Source of the DNA: Streptomyces sp. CG1
Lineage (GTDB): Bacteria; Actinomycetota; Actinomycetes; Streptomycetales; Streptomycetaceae
Direction: 5' to 3'
Assembly (NCBI RefSeq): GCF_041080625.1
Contig: NZ_CP163518.1
Coordinates: 868,001-932,000, forward strand
DNA: 64,000 bases
The translations under genes and the position numbers were made by a program. Below are positions 9,142 through 16,629 of this stretch, piece by piece (the stretch's first letter is position 1; every line of letters starts with the position of its first letter). The notes under the pieces were generated by a model. It was not told the origin of the DNA and ran no database searches. It saw only the letters and a program-made list of their open reading frames with translations.

Positions 9142-9831
9142 TCAGCCGAGAACGAACGGGAGTTCGGCGGCGAGTTCACCCAGTACGGCCTTCTCGGCGT
9201 CGGTCGGTGTACGGCGCCCGGTGCCGATCAGCAGCGCGTCCTTGTCGGAGAGCGCGGCGGGGAACGCCGTCCCGGCGATCTTCTCCAGTGACGCGCGGGC
9301 CGCCGTGAGGGTCTCGGCGGGCGGCTCGGCGGCCGTCGGCAGATGGGCGATCAGATCGAGGTGATGCAGGGTCCACTCGACCACGTACGCGGACAGGTAG
9401 TCACCGACGGTCAGCACCTCGTCGCGGGTGCCGACACGGGCGGCCGGATCGGCGAGTTCGGCGGCGCGGCCCGCCGCGGAACCGACGTCGTCCAGGTGGA
9501 ACTTCAGCCACCGCGGCTCGCCGTAGGCGGCGGCCAGCCGAGGGATCAGCGCGTCGAGCGGATCCTCGCCGGTCGGGGGCTCGACCAGCTTCCAGTAGGT
9601 GACCGCGTCCACGGTCGGTTCGGTGTCGGCGGGAGTGACCAGGGTGATCAGGACGTCCTGCGCGTCGATGACGAGGTGACACACCAGGTCCCGGACCAGC
9701 CAGCCGCTACAGCCGGACCGCTGTGTGAAGTCCGCGTCCGGAAGCCCGGCGACCGCCGTGCGCAGCGCCCTCCAAGAGCGTGAGAAGAGTTCCACCGCGG
9801 CAACGTAGTGCGGGCGCAACGCGGCGGACAA
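9142..9831 (-). CDS. Mycothiol-dependent maleylpyruvate isomerase-fold (DinB-like) protein
   Basis: A DinB-superfamily four-helix-bundle protein of roughly 220-230 residues. SGCSGWLVRDLVCHLVIDAQ holds the first metal-binding His region, and YVVEWTLHHLDLIAHL supplies the second pair, the pattern of actinobacterial mycothiol-dependent enzymes. The frame stays open far upstream over the next gene, so the start is uncertain: TTG 9831 gives LSAALRPHYVAAVELF, and GTG 9795 is also possible. The actual reaction is unknown, because many members of this family are uncharacterised thiol transferases. It is co-directional with the MMPL gene. Confidence 0.8.
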   Translation of the reverse strand: MSAALRPHYVAAVELFSRSWRALRTAVAGLPDADFTQRSGCSGWLVRDLVCHLVIDAQDVLITLVTPADTEPTVDAVTYWKLVEPPTGEDPLDALIPRLAAAYGEPRWLKFHLDDVGSAAGRAAELADPAARVGTRDEVLTVGDYLSAYVVEWTLHHLDLIAHLPTAAEPPAETLTAARASLEKIAGTAFPAALSDKDALLIGTGRRTPTDAEKAVLGELAAELPFVLG

Positions 9832-9886
9832 CCGAATTCGGGCGGGCCGGAACCGCCGTATCCGTATCCGAATGCGGCCCGGCGTG

Positions 9887-10252
9887 TCAGCGCACGGACG
9901 GCGAAAGCCGGTAGGAGCCGGCGAGGTCGCGCACCTCCACCGAGATGACCACCTGCCCCTCCGCACCGTCGCCCGCCGGCACATGCTGCGCGAGCAGGGC
10001 CAGCACACCCTCGGACAGCCGCGCCTTCTGCGCTTCGGAGCGGCCGGGCATGAGGCCGACTTCCACGTGGACGAAAACGGTCTCGCTGCTCGGCGGGTCC
10101 CCTGCATAGGTCTCCACCGGACGGATCAGCGTCTTGCACACGCCCGACGAACCGGACTCCTCGACCACGAGCGGGTGCAGCTCCTTCACAAGAGCACAAA
10201 CGTCAAAGGCTCCGGCCAGGCGGGAGGAGTGGTCGATGGTGAGGTGCGGCAT
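9887..10252 (-). CDS. 5-carboxymethyl-2-hydroxymuconate isomerase-like tautomerase
   Basis: A 121-residue protein of the tautomerase/CHMI superfamily. It starts with MPHLTIDHSS, where the exposed N-terminal Pro after Met removal is the general base in this family. The segments TLIRPVETYAG, VFVHVEVGLMPGRS and a C-terminal VVISVEVRDL agree with CHMI-like proteins. ATG 10252 was chosen because only this start places Pro at position 2; GAAAGG lies upstream. The family isomerises unsaturated dicarboxylates in aromatic catabolism, but no such pathway surrounds it here, so the role is open. Confidence 0.82.
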   Translation of the reverse strand: MPHLTIDHSSRLAGAFDVCALVKELHPLVVEESGSSGVCKTLIRPVETYAGDPPSSETVFVHVEVGLMPGRSEAQKARLSEGVLALLAQHVPAGDGAEGQVVISVEVRDLAGSYRLSPSVR

Positions 10253-10409
10253 GGCGGGCCTTTCACGCGATCCCCGTAGTTTCTCCAGGCAACCATTTTC
10301 CCTCATGCCGCGTCCGGTTTTCACCACACCCCTCCGGGGCGGAGGCAGCCCGCACCGCACCTTGGGCAGGTGAGTGTCAACTGCCTTACTTCATGGCTTA
10401 CTTCACTAC

Positions 10410-10438
10410 TTGACGCAACTGGTCTGGACCTCTAGTTT
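10410..10438 (+). promoter_or_regulatory. Promoter with DasR (dre) box
   Basis: TTGACG (10410-10415) and TAGTTT (10433-10438) are separated by 17 bases, a good vegetative promoter. Between them ACTGGTCTGGACCTCT (10418-10433) matches the dre consensus ACTGGTCTAGACCACT at 14 of 16 positions. DasR, the GlcNAc-responsive GntR repressor, binds such sites before chitinase genes, which fits the downstream genes. Confidence 0.8.
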
Positions 10439-10541
10439 CACGGTTCAGCCACATCCCGCACGCCGCGTTCACCGTTGACCAGTCGTTCCAGAGGTGAACG
10501 CTGCCCGCTGCCCACCCCCATCCGAAAGGGCCACCGTCTAC

Positions 10542-11213
10542 ATGGCCAGGTCCCTCCCCGCTGCCGCTCTGGCGGCCGCACTGGGCCTCTCCGCGATCCT
10601 GCTCAACGCTTCCCCCGCCCAGGCCGCCACCGGGACCATCACCGGGCTCGCCGGCAAGTGTCTCGACGTCGCCGGGGCCGACTCCGCCGACGGCACGCCC
10701 GTCCAGCTCTACGACTGCAACGGCACGAACGCCCAGCAGTGGACGGCCGGCTCCGACGGCACGATCCGCGCTTTCGGCAAGTGCCTGGACGTGACCGGCG
10801 ATTCCACCGCCGACGGCGCCAGGGCGCAGCTGTGGTCCTGCACCGGCGGCGCCAACCAGAAGTGGAACGCCCCGGCCGCACAGGCATCGTCCGACCAGTG
10901 CTGGGCAACCCACTACGGCCCCCAGCCGCCCGGTGCCCTGACGGCCAGCGGTGAGCTCTTCGACAACAACGCCGATACGGCGGCGACATCGCTGAGCCGC
11001 CGGCCTCAGTTGCCCTTCGGGACCAGGGTGCAGGTGACCAATGCCGCGAGCGGCGCGTCACTGGTGGTCCGCATCAACGACCGGGGCACGTTCGCCTCCA
11101 CTCCGCAGCAGCCCAAGTGCCTGGACCTGACGGACGGCGCCTTCAGCCGGCTCGGCGGGAGCCTCGATCCCGACGCCGGCCACATCGTCGTCACGGAGAC
11201 GGTCCTCGACTGA
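10542..11213 (+). CDS. Secreted ricin-lectin / RlpA-like double-psi beta-barrel protein
   Basis: A 223-residue secreted protein. A Sec signal peptide ends near PAQAA (residue 28). Two ricin-type repeats follow (ITGLAGKCLDVAG, VQLYDCNGTNAQQW, RAFGKCLDVTG, QLWSCTGGANQKW), and then an RlpA/expansin-like double-psi barrel with ALTASGELFD, LPFGTRVQVTN and VVRINDRG. The lectin half should bind polysaccharide and the barrel half may bind or cut cell-wall or chitin chains. It is the first gene after the dre-bearing promoter and precedes a chitinase with a near-identical lectin module, so a joint role in chitin or wall degradation is likely. ATG 10542 has GAAAGGG upstream. Confidence 0.88.
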   Translation: MARSLPAAALAAALGLSAILLNASPAQAATGTITGLAGKCLDVAGADSADGTPVQLYDCNGTNAQQWTAGSDGTIRAFGKCLDVTGDSTADGARAQLWSCTGGANQKWNAPAAQASSDQCWATHYGPQPPGALTASGELFDNNADTAATSLSRRPQLPFGTRVQVTNAASGASLVVRINDRGTFASTPQQPKCLDLTDGAFSRLGGSLDPDAGHIVVTETVLD

Positions 11214-11308
11214 CCCCCACGTGATCACCTCGCGGGCCGGCGGCGCGACCCGCGGGCCGCGACGGCGGTACGAACCCATCCGCTCGACCCGGACAGGAGC
11301 ACCTCTCG

Positions 11309-12457
11309 ATGCACCTCCGCCTCGCCGAACTCCCCCACAGACGCTCGCACTTGAGACGTCTCGGTCGCTTCTTGGCCGGCGGCGTCGCCGCCACCCTCCT
11401 CACCACGCTGTTCACCGCCACGCCCGCGCAGGCCGCGGACGGCCAGATCACCGGACTCGCCGGCAAGTGCGTCGACGTGGCCGGGGCCGGCAGCGGCAAC
11501 GGCACCGCCGTACAGCTTTACGACTGCAATGGAACCAGCGCCCAGATCTGGTCGAACCCGGGCGACGGCACCCTGCGGGCGCTCGGCAAGTGCCTGGACG
11601 TCGTCGACCGCGGCACCGCCGACGGCGCGGCGGTCCAGCTGTGGGACTGCAGCGGCGGCGCGAATCAGCAGTGGGTGGTCACCGCGGCCCACGACATCGT
11701 CAACCCGGCCGCGAACAAGTGCCTGGACGTGCGGGACAACAACAGCGCCAACGGTACCCGGCTGCAGATCTGGACCTGTACGGGTGGCGCGAACCAGAAG
11801 TGGAACGCCCCGGCCGGCGGAGGGGGCGGCACGCCTTCCGGATTCGCCGTCTCCGAAGCCCAGTTCAATCAGATGTTCCCGAACAGGAACTCCTTCTACA
11901 CCTACAGCGGTCTCGTGCAAGCCCTCGGCGCCTATCCCGGCTTCGCGAACACCGGCAGCGACACGGTCAGAAAGCAGGAGGCCGCCGCCTTCCTCGCCAA
12001 CGTCAGCCACGAGACCGGCGGTCTGGTGTACATCGTCGAGCAGAACACCGCCAACTACCCCACCTACTGCGACTGGAGCCAGCCCTACGGCTGCCCGGCC
12101 GGACAGGCGGCGTACTACGGACGCGGACCCCTCCAGCTGTCCTGGAACTTCAACTACAAGGCCGCCGGCGACGCACTCGGCATCGACCTCCTCAACAACC
12201 CCTGGCAGGTGGAGAACGACCCCGCCGTCTCCTGGAAGACGGGCCTCTGGTACTGGAACACCCAGTCCGGGCCGGGCACCATGACCCCCCACAACGCCAT
12301 GGTCAACAGCGCCGGCTTCGGCCAGACCATCCGCAGCATCAACGGCTCCCTGGAATGCGACGGCAAGAACCCGGCCCAGGTCCAGAGCCGCGTCGACGCC
12401 TACCAGCGCTTCACCCAGATCCTCGGCGTCCCACCGGGCGACAACCTGTACTGCTGA
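11309..12457 (+). CDS. GH19 chitinase with N-terminal ricin-type lectin
   Basis: A secreted endochitinase of 382 residues. The signal peptide ends near TPAQAA (residue 42). A three-repeat ricin B domain follows (QLYDCNGTSAQIW, QLWDCSGGANQQW, QIWTCTGGANQKW), a Gly linker, then a family 19 catalytic domain. The acid Glu lies in VSHETGG (about residue 234), the second Glu region is in the TANYPTYCDW area, and the diagnostic AAYYGRGPLQLSWNFNY is present. It hydrolyses chitin with inversion and releases GlcNAc oligomers. It lies 95 bases after the RlpA-like gene, probably read from the same DasR-type promoter, and a strong terminator follows it. Confidence 0.95.
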   Translation: MHLRLAELPHRRSHLRRLGRFLAGGVAATLLTTLFTATPAQAADGQITGLAGKCVDVAGAGSGNGTAVQLYDCNGTSAQIWSNPGDGTLRALGKCLDVVDRGTADGAAVQLWDCSGGANQQWVVTAAHDIVNPAANKCLDVRDNNSANGTRLQIWTCTGGANQKWNAPAGGGGGTPSGFAVSEAQFNQMFPNRNSFYTYSGLVQALGAYPGFANTGSDTVRKQEAAAFLANVSHETGGLVYIVEQNTANYPTYCDWSQPYGCPAGQAAYYGRGPLQLSWNFNYKAAGDALGIDLLNNPWQVENDPAVSWKTGLWYWNTQSGPGTMTPHNAMVNSAGFGQTIRSINGSLECDGKNPAQVQSRVDAYQRFTQILGVPPGDNLYC

Positions 12458-12463
12458 TCAAGT

Positions 12464-12500
12464 GTCGCTGCCCTGCCGAACCCAACGGCAGGGCAGCGAC
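12464..12500. terminator. Perfect 15-base stem terminator
   Basis: GTCGCTGCCCTGCCG (12464-12478) is exactly complementary to 12486-12500 around a 7-base loop. It sits 6 bases after the chitinase stop and 7 bases before the stop of the convergent membrane gene, so it should act on both. Confidence 0.9.
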
Positions 12501-12507
12501 GGCCCGA

Positions 12508-13170
12508 TCAGGCGGAGACCGTCTGGAGGGGCAGCTCGATGACGGCGTAGGCGAGCGGTGCGCAGACCACCGCCACGGCCAGTGTCAGGACGCGCTCTTT
12601 GTGCGTGCGGGCCATGAGCAGCGGGATGAGGACGAAGAGCAGCAGACACGCCCAGGCCTGCGCGGCGTAGTGGAGTGTCCAGGCGTAGGCCAGGCCCTCC
12701 ATGCCGAAGAGCCCGGCGAAGGCGGCCAGGCCGGTGACGCGGCGACGCGTGTCCGGGCCGCGCCGCCACCAGTGGCCCGCGGCACCGGACAGAGGCCCCG
12801 CCACGCAGGCCATGCCGAGCCAGACGAGCGGGAAGAAGAGGCTCCCGGCGCCGTCGCGCCCGAATTCGGCATAGCCGTAGTACCCGACGACCAGGCCGGT
12901 CTCCGCGCCGAGACCCCCGATCGCGGCCTGGGACACGGAGCCTCGCGGATACGGCAGTGCTCCGACGGCAAACGCGACGGCGGACCACACGGCACCGGAG
13001 TTGGCGATCTGCTGCCACGCTCCGGGAAGCCACCCCTGGGCCAGGCTGGTCAGTACGCCGAGCAGCAGCCCGCCACCCAGCGCCGTCGCCGCGGGGCCGC
13101 CCCACGCACGCAGCCGGTCCCACACGCCGACGGCCTGGCCGGGAGTTGCTGCCGTCATTGCCGCCGCCAC
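12508..13170 (-). CDS. Hypothetical multi-pass membrane protein (DUF6518-like)
   Basis: A 220-residue protein with about six hydrophobic helices, including ATALGGGLLLGVLTSLA, LVVGYYGYAEF, LFFPLVWLGMACVAG, LLLFVLIPLLMA and VLTLAVAVVCAPLAYAVI. The overall pattern resembles the Streptomyces DUF6518 family; this name is from memory and should be verified. No enzymatic motif is visible. It is transcribed alone towards the chitinase terminator, from a promoter region with three TATAC-type repeats at 13194-13223. Confidence 0.7.
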   Translation of the reverse strand: MAAAMTAATPGQAVGVWDRLRAWGGPAATALGGGLLLGVLTSLAQGWLPGAWQQIANSGAVWSAVAFAVGALPYPRGSVSQAAIGGLGAETGLVVGYYGYAEFGRDGAGSLFFPLVWLGMACVAGPLSGAAGHWWRRGPDTRRRVTGLAAFAGLFGMEGLAYAWTLHYAAQAWACLLLFVLIPLLMARTHKERVLTLAVAVVCAPLAYAVIELPLQTVSA

Positions 13171-13193
13171 AGTCGCAGTCTCACCCTGGCACT

Positions 13194-13223
13194 ATACACA
13201 TTGGGTATACGCTACGTGTATAC
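13194..13223 (-). promoter_or_regulatory. TATAC-repeat promoter/operator
   Basis: TATAC at 13194, GTATAC at 13205-13210 and GTATAC at 13218-13223 sit just upstream of the leftward membrane gene. On the minus strand TATAGT forms a good -10. GTATAC is self-complementary, so the two copies 13 bases apart can be read as an inverted or direct repeat for a dimeric regulator. Confidence 0.55.
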
Positions 13224-13253
13224 TGGTGCTGAGCCCCGGTGGAGTGCGTGGGG

Positions 13254-15536
13254 TCAGGGCGCGCTCGGTCCGCTCGCGGCGGGTACGGCGGCCGGCTCCG
13301 GCTCGATGGGTCCGGATTCGGGTCCGGATTCGTGTCCGAGTGCGGGTGCGGCCGCGAGGTGGTCTCCTTCGATGTCGAGGCCGGGCAGCAGCCGGTCCAG
13401 CCACTTCGGCAGCCACCAGCCCGCCCGGCCGACCAGGGCGAGGACCGCCGGGACCAGGGTCATGCGGACGACGAAGGCGTCGATGAGGACGCCCACGGCG
13501 AGGGCGAAGGCGATCGGCTTGAGCATGCTGCTGCCGCCGGGGATGAAGCTCGTGAACACCGCGAACATGATCAGCGCGGCGGCCGTGACCACGCGGGAGG
13601 CGTGCCGTGAGCCCGTGAGGACGGCCTCGCGCGGTGTGGCGCCGTGCACATACGCCTCGCGCATACGGCTGACCATGAACACCTCGTAGTCCATGGCGAG
13701 TCCGAACAGCACCGCCATCACCAGGATGGGCAGGATGCTGACCACCGGCCCGGTCTCCGCGACGCCGAGCACGCTCGCGAGCCGGCCCCACTGGAACACG
13801 GCCACGACCGCGCCGAAGGTGGCGGCCACCGAGAGCAGGAAGCCGACGCCGGCCTTCAACGGCACGATCACCGAACGGAAGACGAGCAGCAACAGCAGCA
13901 GCGACAGGCCGACGACGACGAGGGCGAACGGGACGAGCGAGCTTGCCAGCCGGTCGGAGACGTCGATGTTCACGGCCGTCGTACCCGTGACGGACACCTC
14001 CGCCCCCGTCTGTGCCCGCCAGGCGGGCGCCTCGTCGCGGATGTGCTCGACGAGGTTCCTGGTCCGCTCGTCCGCGGGTCCGGTCTTCGGCACGACCTGG
14101 ATGACGGCCGCGCCCTGGTGCGGGACGAGCTGCGGCGCGCCGACCGTGGCGACGCCGTCGGTGGCCTTCAGGTCCCGTACGAGGGTGGCGGTGGCCTGTT
14201 GCGGGCTGTCGGTGCGGGAGGTGTCGGCGAGCACCAGCAGCGGGCCGTTGAAGCCGGGGCCGAACTTCTCGGAGACGGTGTCGTACGTCTGCCGTTGTCC
14301 GCTGCCCGCGGGGGCGGAACCGTTGTCGGGCAGGGCCAGTTGCAGGTCTCGGGCGGGGATCGCGATGGTCAGCAGGCCGACGAGGACGGCCAGCAGGGTG
14401 AGGAGCGGACGGCGGATGGCGAGCCTGCCCCAGCGTTCGCCCATCGGCCTGCGCCCGCCATGCCCGGCGTCGTGTCCAGCGCGCTCGGCGTCGTGGGCGG
14501 CCTGTTCGCGGCGCGCTGCGCGCGAGCCCGGTTCCGGTCGCAGCCGCTCGCCCGCGAAGCCCATCACGGCCGGCAGGAGAGTCGTGGAGACGCCGACCGC
14601 GATCAGGACGGCGGCGGCGCCCGCGATACCCATGACGGTCAGGAACGGGATGCGCACGACGGCCAGCCCGCACAGCGCGATGATCACCGTCAGGCCGGCG
14701 AAGACGACCGCGCTGCCCGCGGTGGCGGTGGCCCGCGCCGCCGACTCCTCGGCGTCCATGCCGGTGGCGAGTTGTGAGCGGTGGCGGGACAAGATGAACA
14801 GGGCGTAGTCGATGCCGACGGCGAGGCCCAGCATGGACGCCAGCGAGGGCGCGGTGCTGGAGATGGTCAGCAGGCCGGTCAGCGCCGACAGGCCCAGCAG
14901 GGTGACGGCCACGCCGGTGATCGCCGTCAGCAGGGGCATGCCCGCGGCGAACAGCGAGCCGAAGGTGATCGCGAGCACGACGAGGGCGACGGCCACGCCG
15001 GTCAGTTCCTTCACATGGCCCGTGCTCTTACTGCTGCCGTACGCGGATCCGCCGACCTCGACCGTGAGCCCGGCGTCCTTCGCCGGGCCGGTGGTCCTCT
15101 CCAGCGCGGACAGGCTGTCGTCGTGCAGGTCGGACCGGCCGGCCTGGTAGCGGACCTGGCCGAGCGCGGTCGTGCGGTCCGGCGATATGACCTTGCCGCG
15201 CATCGGGTCGGTGACGGCGACGACCTGGGGGGCCTTGCCGGCCTCGGCCATGGTGGAGCTGATCGCGCGGGCGTAGCGCGGCTCGGTGACCGTGTGACCG
15301 TGGGGCGCGACGAAGACGATCTGGGCGCTGGTGCCGGCCGCCGAGGGCAGTTCGCGCTTGAGGCTGTCCATCGCGGTCTGGGCCGGCGAGCCCGGCACGG
15401 TGAACTCGTCGTCGGCCTTGCCGCCGAAGCTGATCACGCAGGTCACGACCGCGGCCAGCGCCAGCAGCCAGGCGGCCAGCACCGCCCGGCGGTGCCGGAA
15501 GGCACCGCGGCCGAGCCGGTAGAGCAGGGAAGCCAT
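13254..15536 (-). CDS. MMPL-family RND transporter, TetR-controlled
   Basis: An exporter of about 760 residues with the two-repeat MMPL layout. An N-terminal helix (AVLAAWLLALAAVVTCVISF) comes first, then the first extracytoplasmic domain, helices with GLAVGIDYALFILSRHR, a second extracytoplasmic domain and FGLAMDYEVFMVSRMRE. The two Asp-Tyr pairs are the proton-relay positions. Its C-terminus is a Pro/Glu-rich tail after the GWWLPKWLDRLLPG segment. ATG 15536 is favoured by AAGGAGC upstream. A divergent TetR gene and a double operator 90-130 bases upstream show that it is an inducible efflux pump, probably for a hydrophobic drug or metabolite. Confidence 0.94.
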   Translation of the reverse strand: MASLLYRLGRGAFRHRRAVLAAWLLALAAVVTCVISFGGKADDEFTVPGSPAQTAMDSLKRELPSAAGTSAQIVFVAPHGHTVTEPRYARAISSTMAEAGKAPQVVAVTDPMRGKVISPDRTTALGQVRYQAGRSDLHDDSLSALERTTGPAKDAGLTVEVGGSAYGSSKSTGHVKELTGVAVALVVLAITFGSLFAAGMPLLTAITGVAVTLLGLSALTGLLTISSTAPSLASMLGLAVGIDYALFILSRHRSQLATGMDAEESAARATATAGSAVVFAGLTVIIALCGLAVVRIPFLTVMGIAGAAAVLIAVGVSTTLLPAVMGFAGERLRPEPGSRAARREQAAHDAERAGHDAGHGGRRPMGERWGRLAIRRPLLTLLAVLVGLLTIAIPARDLQLALPDNGSAPAGSGQRQTYDTVSEKFGPGFNGPLLVLADTSRTDSPQQATATLVRDLKATDGVATVGAPQLVPHQGAAVIQVVPKTGPADERTRNLVEHIRDEAPAWRAQTGAEVSVTGTTAVNIDVSDRLASSLVPFALVVVGLSLLLLLLVFRSVIVPLKAGVGFLLSVAATFGAVVAVFQWGRLASVLGVAETGPVVSILPILVMAVLFGLAMDYEVFMVSRMREAYVHGATPREAVLTGSRHASRVVTAAALIMFAVFTSFIPGGSSMLKPIAFALAVGVLIDAFVVRMTLVPAVLALVGRAGWWLPKWLDRLLPGLDIEGDHLAAAPALGHESGPESGPIEPEPAAVPAASGPSAP

Positions 15537-15623
15537 GAGGGTGCTCCTTGAGGTGGTCTTGCCGGGAACGAGCGGCACGTTCGGGGAGGCTTCAAGGCCG
15601 ACGGCAGAGGCAGCCACCGAAAA

Positions 15624-15665
15624 GTGTCATGACTGACACGATACATAAAGTGTCAGGACTGACAC
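15624..15665. promoter_or_regulatory. Double TetR operator, GTGTCAnGACTGACAC twice
   Basis: GTGTCATGACTGACAC (15624-15639) and GTGTCAGGACTGACAC (15650-15665) differ at one base and are centred 26 bases apart. The second extends to arms AAGTGTCAG/CTGACACTT. They fill the gap between the MMPL exporter and its divergent TetR gene and would cover both promoters. Confidence 0.9.
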
Positions 15666-15718
15666 TTTTCATGCCCACGTCAAACTCGGGCTGATACGGA
15701 GCGTGGCAGGATGATCCC

Positions 15719-16363
15719 GTGAGCGACCAGGGGACACAGGAGCCGGGGCTGGGGCGGCGGGACCGGAAGAAGGCCGCCACGCGGCGCACCCTGCTCCACA
15801 CAGCGACCCGTATGTTCGCCGAGCGTGGCTACCAGGAGACGACGGTCAAGGACATCGCCGCGGAGGCCGGTGTCACCGAGCGCACCTTCTTCCGGTACTT
15901 CCCCTCGAAGGAAGACCTGGTCTTCGCCGAGATCCAGGACTTCGTCCCCCTGGTCGCGCGGGAGATCGTGCGGCGGCCGGCCGGCGAACCGCCCCTCACC
16001 GCCGTCCACAACAGCCTGCTGGCGGCCGCGGGCCGGCTCGACGGCGGGCTCGCCATCCTCTTCGTGGGCGCACCGCCTCGCGCGCTGACCGGTCAGACCC
16101 GGCGCACGCACGTCCTGACCGACTTCGAGGACGGCATCGGCACGGCGCTGGCCGAGCGTTTCGCGGAGCACGAGCCCGAAGAGCCGGTCCGGCGACGCGC
16201 CCTGCGCGCCTCCGTCGTGGCCAGAGCCGCCGTCGGCGCCGTACGCAGCGCCCTGCTCATCCACACCCGCGGAGCCGAGGCAACCGGCTCGCGCAAGGTC
16301 GCGGACTTCGCCGCGTTGCTGGACGAGGCGTTCGCGGTTCTGCGAACGGCGGATGACGCATAG
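15719..16363 (+). CDS. TetR-family repressor of the adjacent MMPL exporter
   Basis: A 214-residue TetR regulator. The N-terminal helix-turn-helix is clear (LLHTATRMFAERGYQETTVK and DIAAEAGVTERTFFRYFPSK, residues about 25-64). The C-terminal ligand domain is divergent, as is usual. GTG 15719 is preceded by CAGGAT six bases upstream, so the message may be leaderless. Given the two palindromes between it and the MMPL gene, it should repress both genes and be released by the pump's substrate. Confidence 0.92.
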   Translation: MSDQGTQEPGLGRRDRKKAATRRTLLHTATRMFAERGYQETTVKDIAAEAGVTERTFFRYFPSKEDLVFAEIQDFVPLVAREIVRRPAGEPPLTAVHNSLLAAAGRLDGGLAILFVGAPPRALTGQTRRTHVLTDFEDGIGTALAERFAEHEPEEPVRRRALRASVVARAAVGAVRSALLIHTRGAEATGSRKVADFAALLDEAFAVLRTADDA

Positions 16364-16486
16364 CGCCGGATCGGCGTGTCACCTTGACGTCTGGCGGGGT
16401 GTCTTCGCGGCTGCAAGGCATGACATCAGGGGCGTGAACCGGCCAATCGCCTACGGCAGTTGCCCCTCGTCAAGCCCGTGCGAACC

Positions 16487-16520
16487 ACGTCAGGGGACCG
16501 TGTTTCCGGGCCCCTGGCGT
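16487..16520 (+). terminator. Hairpin between convergent genes
   Basis: ACGTCAGGGG (16487-16496) pairs with CCCCTGGCGT (16511-16520) with one G-U step, about 124 bases after the TetR stop. The rest of the 16364-16629 gap shows no coding signal. Confidence 0.5.
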
Positions 16521-16629
16521 GTTTCGAAATGTGTCCGTCACATCCAACACTCTGTCGGTTTCCGGACGGAATGAGACTCTCCTCTTCCGTTCGCACCCCG
16601 CGAGGCGAACGATGTTCGAGGGAGCGACG

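Noticed and set aside
11221..13689. 822-codon plus frame through the chitinase and into the next genes
   Set aside because: It crosses the chitinase, a strong terminator and two minus-strand genes; its translation is Arg-rich and without any fold.
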